Assembly: GCA_021790055.1 (NCBI GenBank)
Contig: JAJYIL010000029.1
Span: 1-12,446, forward strand
DNA: 12,446 nucleotides
Source: Bacteroidota bacterium
GTDB lineage: Bacteria; Bacteroidota; Ignavibacteria; Ignavibacteriales; Ignavibacteriaceae
Direction: 5' to 3'
Part shown: positions 7,722 to 12,446 of the stretch, piece by piece
Position numbering within the stretch: position 1 is the stretch's first letter
How the letters are laid out: each line of letters opens with the position of its first letter
The notes under the pieces: generated by a model
Seen by the model: the letters and a program-made list of their open reading frames with translations, nothing else
The model's database searches: none
What the model was told of the DNA's origin: nothing
Made by a program: the position numbers and the translations under genes

Positions 7722-7760
7722 TAATCTTATTCATATTCAATTCGATTATGATTAAGATTA
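7722..7760. repeat. 39-bp imperfect palindrome / potential hairpin
   Basis: Arms 7722-7738 and 7744-7760 are 17 bases each and complementary at 15 positions (T-T mismatches at 7730/7752 and 7736/7746), with a five-base loop AATTC. It is AT-rich, and neither strand has a T-run after it, so it does not look like an intrinsic terminator. It lies between the 7601-7630 promoter and fliL, so it would be folded in a leader transcript or bound as a DNA site. Confidence 0.6.
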
Positions 7761-7932
7761 AGAGCAAGGAAAGGAATTAACTGAGTAACTAAATATGCAA
7801 GTGAGATATCGCTTCTTAAAAAATCACCGGTCAACTTGAAATATTGCGGATTCAAATTCAACCAAGTGTAGAATAATAACCATTCCTTTCATACAACTTG
7901 TCCTTGATTATTAAAATAAAAGAAGGTTTGGC

Positions 7933-7948
7933 TGGCATATCAATTGTG
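7933..7948 (+). promoter_or_regulatory. Sigma-54-like -24/-12 promoter of the flagellar operon (candidate)
   Basis: TGGCATATCAATTGTG fits the sigma-54 pattern TGGCA-n6-TTG with the required 12-base offset between the GG and the downstream G; the usual C after TTG is T here. Initiation would fall near 7959, giving an 18-base leader before the fliL ATG at 7977. Flagellar operons are often under sigma-54, which supports the idea, but no activator gene is in view. Confidence 0.4.
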
Positions 7949-7976
7949 AAATAGAAGGAAATAATTTTGACTAGTT

Positions 7977-8534
7977 ATGCCATTACAAGAAGAACAATTA
8001 GATACAATTAAACCCGAAGAATTAAAACCAAAGGTGGAAAAACCAGGCTTTAATGCCAAAGTCTTGCTCTTTGGTATACCAATTTTCATGGTTCAACTTG
8101 TTGCCGTTTATTTTGTTACGGCAAACATTCTTATGAAGAAGTTTGAAAGCAGCGCTAAAATCAAGAATTCCAATGAAGGCTCCCCCAACGCGCAGGTAAA
8201 TACTTCTAATACCGTTTCTGCAGTTGATTACGGGAAATATATCTTTTCGATAAATGATATAATTGTGAATCCTGCGGATACGGATGGAAAACGACTGCTG
8301 CTAACTTCCGTAGGTCTTGACCTCGCAAATGAAAATATGCAAAGTGTGGTTAAAACCCGCGAGCCTATGGTAAAGGATGCGATAATTTCTACCCTTTCAA
8401 GCAAAAGCATTGACCAGCTTGACGATATTGCCTACAGGGATACAATGAAGACCGAGATAATTACCAAGCTTAAAAGACTAATACCGTCGGTAGGGATAAA
8501 TAATGTCTATTTCAGCAAATACATCATTCAATAA
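7977..8534 (+). CDS. fliL: Flagellar basal body-associated protein FliL
   Basis: FliL is an inner membrane protein that surrounds the stator units of the flagellar motor and supports torque and motor stability. The 185-residue product has a short charged cytoplasmic tail (1-27), one membrane segment at about 28-50, a Ser/Asn-rich linker (55-82) and the periplasmic FliL domain (about 84-185). That domain has YIFSINDIIVNPADTDGKRLLLTSVGLDL, then REPMVKDAIISTLSSKSIDQL, and the terminal INNVYFSKYIIQ, all in the order of the family. The ATG at 7977 is the only in-frame start because a stop lies three codons upstream. The nearest purine-rich stretch (AGAAGGA at 7953-7959) is rather far for a ribosome site. 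It is the first gene of the operon, 19 bases ahead of fliM, the usual partner. Confidence 0.92.
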   Translation: MPLQEEQLDTIKPEELKPKVEKPGFNAKVLLFGIPIFMVQLVAVYFVTANILMKKFESSAKIKNSNEGSPNAQVNTSNTVSAVDYGKYIFSINDIIVNPADTDGKRLLLTSVGLDLANENMQSVVKTREPMVKDAIISTLSSKSIDQLDDIAYRDTMKTEIITKLKRLIPSVGINNVYFSKYIIQ

Positions 8535-8553
8535 AAATGGGCGGATAGGCTAA

Positions 8554-9540
8554 ATGGCAGAAGTATTATCACAGCAGGAAATAGATCAACTTCTAAACAA
8601 AGTTAAAAGCGGTGAAGAGCAGGCGCCCGCTGCAAGCGCCGAGAAGGAAGCAATACTATTTGACTTTCGTCTTCCAAACAGGATTTCAAAGAATCAGCTT
8701 CGTACAATTAGAAATATAAATGACAACTTTGCCGAGAGCTTTGCCTCCTTCCTTGTTTCGAAGCTTCAATGCATTGTATCGATGAACGTTACTTCCATCG
8801 ACCAGATCTATTACTCCGAATACGTCCTGTCGGTCTCTAATCCCGCATGCCTTTATACTTTTGAATTAAAGAATACAGACATAAAAGGCATCCTTGAATT
8901 AAACTTGGACTTAGCACTCGTGCTTGTAGACAGGCTGCTTGGCGGCAACGGAACCGGCTCTAAACAGGTAAACGTAATTACCCCTATCGAACAAAGAGTG
9001 CTAAATTTTATATCCGAAAGGGTAATGCTGGATTTGAGGAAGACGTGGCAAATAATAGATGACTTTGACTTTAGAATAGAAAGGTTTGAATCGGATATAG
9101 ACTTTGCCCAGATAACTTCGCAGAGTGAATCGGTGCTGCTAATTTCGTTTGAGATTATTATTGCTGATAAATCTTACATGATGAATCTATGCTTTGCTAC
9201 CTTTGCCTTCGATAGGATACTGTCAAAGCTTTCTTCCCAAAAATTTACTACCATAAGACCGGCAAAGAACGCACTAACAACAACGGGCGAAATAATAACC
9301 AATCACCTGTATAAAACTTTGCTGCCTATCGAAGTTGAATTTGGAACGGCAAAGATATCGGTTCAAAATTTATTTGAGCTTGAGAAGGGGGATATAATAA
9401 AACTTGAAAATACCGTTAGCGATGAGCAGAAAGTAAAGATAGGAAATAAAATCCTCTTTTACGGAAGAGCAGGAGTTGTAAACAACCATAAAGCGGTTAA
9501 GATTACAAGAAAAAATGAACAGAAAAATAAAATAGAATAG
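8554..9540 (+). CDS. fliM: Flagellar motor switch protein FliM
   Basis: C-ring protein linking the MS-ring (FliG) to FliN; it binds phosphorylated CheY and switches rotation direction. The 328-residue length is standard. The N-terminal CheY-binding motif is LSQQEIDQLL at 5-14, followed by an Ala/Glu-rich linker. The central CheC-like domain (about 45-235) contains the FliG-binding loop LLGGNGTG at 128-135. The C-terminal SpoA domain (about 250-320) carries LLPIEVEFGTAKISVQNLFELEKGDIIKL and the terminal GRAGVVNNHKAVKI. An intact CheY motif implies a chemotaxis-controlled motor, although no che gene lies in the window. An AGG six bases before the ATG serves as ribosome site. It ends 9 bases before fliN. 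Confidence 0.96.
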   Translation: MAEVLSQQEIDQLLNKVKSGEEQAPAASAEKEAILFDFRLPNRISKNQLRTIRNINDNFAESFASFLVSKLQCIVSMNVTSIDQIYYSEYVLSVSNPACLYTFELKNTDIKGILELNLDLALVLVDRLLGGNGTGSKQVNVITPIEQRVLNFISERVMLDLRKTWQIIDDFDFRIERFESDIDFAQITSQSESVLLISFEIIIADKSYMMNLCFATFAFDRILSKLSSQKFTTIRPAKNALTTTGEIITNHLYKTLLPIEVEFGTAKISVQNLFELEKGDIIKLENTVSDEQKVKIGNKILFYGRAGVVNNHKAVKITRKNEQKNKIE

Positions 9541-9549
9541 AGACAGACC

Positions 9550-9978
9550 ATGGCAGATAACATTGAAAACAGCGGCTTAAACCCGGGATCAAAGAACGAC
9601 GCCGGCGAAGGAATTTTTTCGAGCAAACCCATATCCAATGAAGATGCAAAAGTTAAAGCCGGTATTGCCGATTTTGAAGAGTTCGACGAGGCAAGGAATA
9701 GAGGCATTGGTTCTACCGAGAAGCTGAACTTCTTAAAGGATCTCCAGCTTAATGTTTATATAGAACTCGGCAGAACTCAAATGCAGATAAAAGAAATTCT
9801 TGAGCTTGAAAGAGGCTACGTGATAGAGCTTGACAAGCTTGCAAGCGAGCCGGTCGATATTTACGTAAACAACAAAAAGATTGCCGAGGGCGAAGTAGTG
9901 GTTATTGATAAGCATTTCGGAATTCGAATAACCAACCTGAGTGAGGCGAGCACCAGGCTAAAAGGAGTTGCCGAATGA
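9550..9978 (+). CDS. fliN: Flagellar motor switch protein FliN
   Basis: Lower C-ring protein that pairs with the SpoA domain of FliM and receives FliH-bound export cargo. The 142-residue product has a long, low-complexity acidic N-terminal extension (about 1-55) and a SpoA domain at about 58-132 with LKDLQLNVYIELGRTQMQIKEILELERGYVIELDKLASEPVDIYVNN and the closing GEVVVIDKHFGIRIT. The core matches minimal FliN. The extension is not a CheC-like domain, so it is not a FliY. Its stop codon overlaps the fliO start as ATGA (9975-9978), indicating translational coupling. Confidence 0.95.
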   Translation: MADNIENSGLNPGSKNDAGEGIFSSKPISNEDAKVKAGIADFEEFDEARNRGIGSTEKLNFLKDLQLNVYIELGRTQMQIKEILELERGYVIELDKLASEPVDIYVNNKKIAEGEVVVIDKHFGIRITNLSEASTRLKGVAE

Positions 9979-10316
9979 CTTTCTTCGATATTGTTAAGGC
10001 ATTCATTCCTCTTATCGTTATCATCGGGCTGCTCTATGGTGTTTTAGTATTTGTAAAAAAATACGGCATCTCAATTAAGGGAAGCAAGCACAGCAGCATT
10101 CCGATAAGCGTTCTAAGCTCGCAAATGATTATGCCCAAGAAATTTATTTCCGTGGTAAAGGTTTCGGATAAGCTTTTAATTCTCGGCGTAAGCGACGGTT
10201 CCATCACCTTATTGAAAGAACTTGAACAACCCGAGGAACCGGAAATTCCCTTTGTCACCGGCGAAGTTAAAAATAATTTTGTTGACCTTTTGAAAAAGAA
10301 TCTCGGTATTAGATGA
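9975..10316 (+). CDS. fliO: Flagellar biosynthesis protein FliO
   Basis: Small membrane protein that helps assemble the FliP ring of the flagellar type III export gate and is not itself in the finished gate. The 113-residue product has one membrane segment at about 8-27 and a short cytoplasmic domain with ISVLSSQMIMPKKFISVVKVSDKLLILGVSDGSITLLKEL. This is the typical FliO pattern, in which a strand pair precedes the LGV motif. FliO diverges widely between phyla, so the position between fliN and fliP, with ATGA overlaps on both sides, weighs heavily in the call. Confidence 0.88.
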   Translation: MTFFDIVKAFIPLIVIIGLLYGVLVFVKKYGISIKGSKHSSIPISVLSSQMIMPKKFISVVKVSDKLLILGVSDGSITLLKELEQPEEPEIPFVTGEVKNNFVDLLKKNLGIR

Positions 10317-11068
10317 AAAGAACGATTGCTATTTTAATCTTAGCTTTGGTGTTTGCCGGGGCTTCGGCATATGCGCAGCAGGCTTCGTCGGTTCAGCTTC
10401 CAAACGTCGGTATAAACATCGGAACCTCAGGCAAGCCTGGAGACGTTTCGGTTACACTTCAATTGCTGCTTTTGCTAACGGTGCTTTCATTAGCTCCTTC
10501 AATTATGATTATGACAACTTCTTACCTTCGGATTATAATAGTATTTTATTTTTTGAAGAATGCGCTCGGCACTCCCCAGATGCCGCCGAGCCAGTTGGTA
10601 GCAGGCATAGCGCTGTTCCTTACCTTTTTTATAATGGCGCCAACGTGGAGTAAGGTAAATGATGTAGCTCTTCAGCCTTTAATGAAAGGGCAGATAAATC
10701 CAACACAAGCTTATGATGCGGGCATACAGCCGATAAGAGATTTTATGTTCAGGAATGTTAGAAACGAGGACCTTGAGCTGTTTATCGGTCTTGCTCATAT
10801 GAACAGACCGAACGATAGAAAAGATCTGCCGACTTACATTGTAATACCGGCATTTGTACTAAGCGAGTTGAGAGCCGGCTTTATTATCGGGTTTTTCCTT
10901 TTCATCCCGTTCCTGATGATAGACATGATTGTTTCAAGTATCCTGATGTCGATGGGAATGATGATGCTGCCGCCTACTATTGTCTCGCTTCCGTTTAAGA
11001 TTTTGCTTTTCATCTTGATAGACGGGTGGCATTTAATAATTGGTTCATTAGTAAGGAGCTTTTCATAG
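10313..11068 (+). CDS. fliP: Flagellar export gate protein FliP
   Basis: Core subunit (five copies) of the type III export gate in the inner membrane. The 251-residue product begins with a cleavable signal peptide (hydrophobic 4-16, likely cleavage after AYA21), as is usual for FliP. It continues with SIMIMTTSYLRIIIVFYFLKNALGTPQMPPSQ (about 63-94), the second segment with LFLTFFIMAPTW, a periplasmic loop, the family signature PAFVLSELRAGFIIGF at 179-194, and LMSMGMMMLPP at 211-221 containing the methionine-rich gasket. All conserved blocks are intact. Its ATGA start overlaps the end of fliO, and its stop codon directly abuts the fliQ ATG. Confidence 0.97.
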   Translation: MKRTIAILILALVFAGASAYAQQASSVQLPNVGINIGTSGKPGDVSVTLQLLLLLTVLSLAPSIMIMTTSYLRIIIVFYFLKNALGTPQMPPSQLVAGIALFLTFFIMAPTWSKVNDVALQPLMKGQINPTQAYDAGIQPIRDFMFRNVRNEDLELFIGLAHMNRPNDRKDLPTYIVIPAFVLSELRAGFIIGFFLFIPFLMIDMIVSSILMSMGMMMLPPTIVSLPFKILLFILIDGWHLIIGSLVRSFS

Positions 11069-11338
11069 ATGACTGAGGAATTAGTTGTAGAAATTTTAAA
11101 AGAAGTTTTTTATACCACATTTTTAATCCTGCTTCCGGTGCTTGGCGTCTCGCTTGTCGTCGGAGTAATCATTTCAATCTTCCAGGCTGCAACTTCAATC
11201 CAGGAAGCAACGCTTACGTTTGTGCCGAAGATTTTAGTAACTGCGGTTACAATAATTTTTTTATTGCCGTGGATGATAGACAAAGTCGTTTCCTTTACAA
11301 TTAAGATTATAACAATGTTTCCAACAGTGCTGAAATGA
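11069..11338 (+). CDS. fliQ: Flagellar export gate protein FliQ
   Basis: Small export gate subunit that packs around the FliP/FliR helical assembly. The 89-residue length is exactly that of the family. Two membrane helices (about 16-37 and 55-76) flank the conserved SIFQAATSIQEATLTFVPKI at 36-55. It starts with no gap after fliP and its last bases overlap the fliR start (ATGA at 11335-11338), so the stoichiometric gate proteins are translationally linked. Confidence 0.96.
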   Translation: MTEELVVEILKEVFYTTFLILLPVLGVSLVVGVIISIFQAATSIQEATLTFVPKILVTAVTIIFLLPWMIDKVVSFTIKIITMFPTVLK

Positions 11339-12111
11339 TAAATATACCGGTAGAAGATTTTATAATAGTTCTGCTTATCTTTATGAGGATTTTTGCGGCA
11401 TTCGCTTCGTCCCCTATTTACGGGCACAAGGCAATACCTGCATTGGTAAAGGTTTTTCTCGCGCTGGTAATCTCTTATATTGTCTTTCTAACCATAGATA
11501 AGTCCAACCTGGTTATTGAGTATAATCTGGCATGGCTGTTTGTAAACGCAATGAAAGAGATTATTACGGGATTGATCATCGGCTTTACGTTGAACTTCAT
11601 TTTCCACGGAATAAGCTATGCCGGCATACTGATGGGATTCAACATCGGGCTTTCAATGGCAAGCGAGCTAAACCCGGTTGACGGAACAAGCGGAAATGTA
11701 ATCGGCGATTTACTGTATTTCGCATCTCTTCTTTTATTCTTCCTGATAAACGGGCATTATTACCTAATCAGCAGCCTGGTTTATTCATTTGCAATTATTC
11801 ATATAGGTAAGTTTACAATCAATCAGCCGGTGTATGAATTAATCGTAAAGTATTCTGCCGCGGTCTTTATAATTGCAGTTAAGATTGCTTCGCCGATTTT
11901 TGTTTCATTCGTCCTTATCCAGATAGCGGAAGGGATAATGACAAAGGTTATTCCGCAGTTTCAGATATTCTTTGTTGCGCAGCCGCTTCTTATCGGCATA
12001 GGATTGTTTATGCTTGCTTCACTGGCACCGGTTTATCTTTACGTAGTTAAATATCTTCTAAAAGGATATGAAGATAATCTTGTTACCCTGATTAGAGCGA
12101 TGGGGCAGTAG
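11335..12111 (+). CDS. fliR: Flagellar export gate protein FliR
   Basis: Single-copy subunit of the export gate that completes the FliP5-FliQ4-FliR1 helix. The 258-residue product is strongly hydrophobic with about six membrane segments. Landmarks are FMRIFAAFASSPIYGHKAIPALVKV at about 16-40, the GFTLNFIFHGISYAGILMGFNIGLSMA block at 83-109, NGHYYLI at 139-145, and the conserved GIMTKVIPQFQIFFVAQPL at 200-218. It ends one base before the flhB start, consistent with the FlhB docking partner being made next. Confidence 0.96.
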   Translation: MINIPVEDFIIVLLIFMRIFAAFASSPIYGHKAIPALVKVFLALVISYIVFLTIDKSNLVIEYNLAWLFVNAMKEIITGLIIGFTLNFIFHGISYAGILMGFNIGLSMASELNPVDGTSGNVIGDLLYFASLLLFFLINGHYYLISSLVYSFAIIHIGKFTINQPVYELIVKYSAAVFIIAVKIASPIFVSFVLIQIAEGIMTKVIPQFQIFFVAQPLLIGIGLFMLASLAPVYLYVVKYLLKGYEDNLVTLIRAMGQ

Positions 12112-12112
12112 C

Positions 12113-12446
12113 ATGGCTGAAACTGAGGGTCAGGAACGGAGTGAACAACCTACTCAAAAGCGGCTGAATGAAGCTCGCGAAAAGGGTCAGGTAGCAAAAA
12201 GTATCGAGGTAAATTCCTTTGCCGTGTTCGGCACCGGGCTGCTGATGATTTTTATTACTCAGAAATTTATCGGCGATCAGATTGCCCGCTATTCTACACA
12301 AATTTTTAATTCACTCGATATCCTAACAGTAAACAAAAATACCGTTCAGAACTTTGCAAAGGAAACCTTTTTCTTTTTCATTGTAACTATTGCACCGGTA
12401 ATAGGCGCAATCTTTGTAATTGCGATAGTTGCCGGCATTGCACAGG
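12113..12446 (+). CDS. flhB: Flagellar export switch protein FlhB (3' partial)
   Basis: Substrate-specificity switch of the flagellar export apparatus. Only the first 111 residues are inside the window and the frame is open to the right edge. The N-terminus reads ERSEQPTQKRLNEAREKGQVAKS (about 8-30), the classic FlhB opening (EPT-KRL-EAREKGQ), followed by a first membrane helix (about 35-50) and the start of a second (about 86-110). The autocleaving NPTH region and cytoplasmic domain lie beyond the edge. It starts a single base after the fliR stop. Confidence 0.95.
   Translation, partial: MAETEGQERSEQPTQKRLNEAREKGQVAKSIEVNSFAVFGTGLLMIFITQKFIGDQIARYSTQIFNSLDILTVNKNTVQNFAKETFFFFIVTIAPVIGAIFVIAIVAGIAQ

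Larger units (their letters stand above)
7571..7976. other. 406-base intergenic region before the flagellar operon
   Basis: No convincing gene on either strand. It separates the divergent acetyltransferase remnant from fliL and contains, in order, a near-consensus promoter facing fliL (7601-7630), a weak stem with T-run (7639-7661), a 6-bp hairpin TACTTA/TAAGTA (7700-7714), a 39-bp imperfect palindrome (7722-7760) and a sigma-54-like element (7933-7948). The longest minus-strand open frames here are under 55 codons and lack ATG with a ribosome site. It is probably the promoter and leader region of the flagellar operon, with room for a small RNA. Confidence 0.6.

Noticed and set aside
7705..7755. 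Plus-strand 16-codon frame starting MVSNISNL, a possible leader peptide
   Set aside because: No ribosome site at proper distance, no attenuation-type codon run, and the ATG sits inside a small hairpin.
7727..7861. Minus-strand open frame of 44 codons from a TTG (begins LNLNPQYFKLTGDF)
   Set aside because: No ATG, no ribosome site, composition (Leu, Asn, Ile, Tyr) expected of AT-rich non-coding DNA, and it runs through the imperfect palindrome.
7861..7938. Minus-strand 26-codon ATG frame starting MPAKPSFIL
   Set aside because: Too short to judge, no ribosome site, and it overlaps the sigma-54-like element.
1..12446. CRISPR array, tRNA/rRNA genes, insertion sequence, toxin-antitoxin or phage-defence genes
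   Set aside because: No regularly spaced direct repeats, no recognisable tRNA or rRNA segments, no transposase or nuclease reading frames; all sizeable genes have ordinary assignments.

Overview
The window looks like a chromosomal segment of a motile, Gram-negative bacterium from the Ignavibacteria / Bacteroidota-Chlorobi side of the tree. This placement is inference. It rests on the moderately AT-rich composition, a lipoprotein peptidase paired with a beta-barrel outer membrane protein ending in Phe, a cytosolic multi-PAS/GAF hybrid-free histidine kinase, and the overall flavour of the proteins. No rRNA or marker gene is present to confirm it.

The left half (bases 1-7570) is a loose set of housekeeping and accessory genes. 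A plus-strand Sad-type succinate-semialdehyde dehydrogenase is cut by the left edge. It converges on a long minus-strand orphan sensor histidine kinase (PAS-PAS-PAS-GAF-HisKA-HATPase). Next comes a minus-strand two-gene unit, an outer membrane beta-barrel protein followed by an S41-family lipoprotein peptidase, with a perfect 14-bp palindrome in front of it. Then come a minus-strand AcuI/YhdH-type quinone oxidoreductase and a minus-strand GNAT acetyltransferase that lacks its C-terminal part. Two intergenic spacers (about 1259-1330 and 7081-7183) carry related, degenerate inverted-repeat elements built on a GGTATAAGG-like word. The second lies just beyond the broken end of the acetyltransferase.

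The right half (7977-12446) is a compact plus-strand flagellar operon: fliL, fliM, fliN, fliO, fliP, fliQ, fliR and the start of flhB, cut by the right edge. Spacings are 19, 9, -4, -4, 0, -4 and 1 bases, so the genes are almost certainly cotranscribed and mostly translationally coupled. FliM and FliN are the C-ring switch proteins, FliL is the stator-associated protein, and FliO/P/Q/R/FlhB assemble and form the export gate.

The 406-base gap in front of fliL holds no convincing gene. It does hold a near-consensus sigma-70-type promoter, a 39-bp imperfect palindrome and a sigma-54-like -24/-12 element 28 bases before the fliL start. I did not find an obvious new multi-gene system. The points most worth following are the dispersed inverted-repeat family, the decaying acetyltransferase beside it, the palindromic operator candidate, and the structured leader of the flagellar operon.
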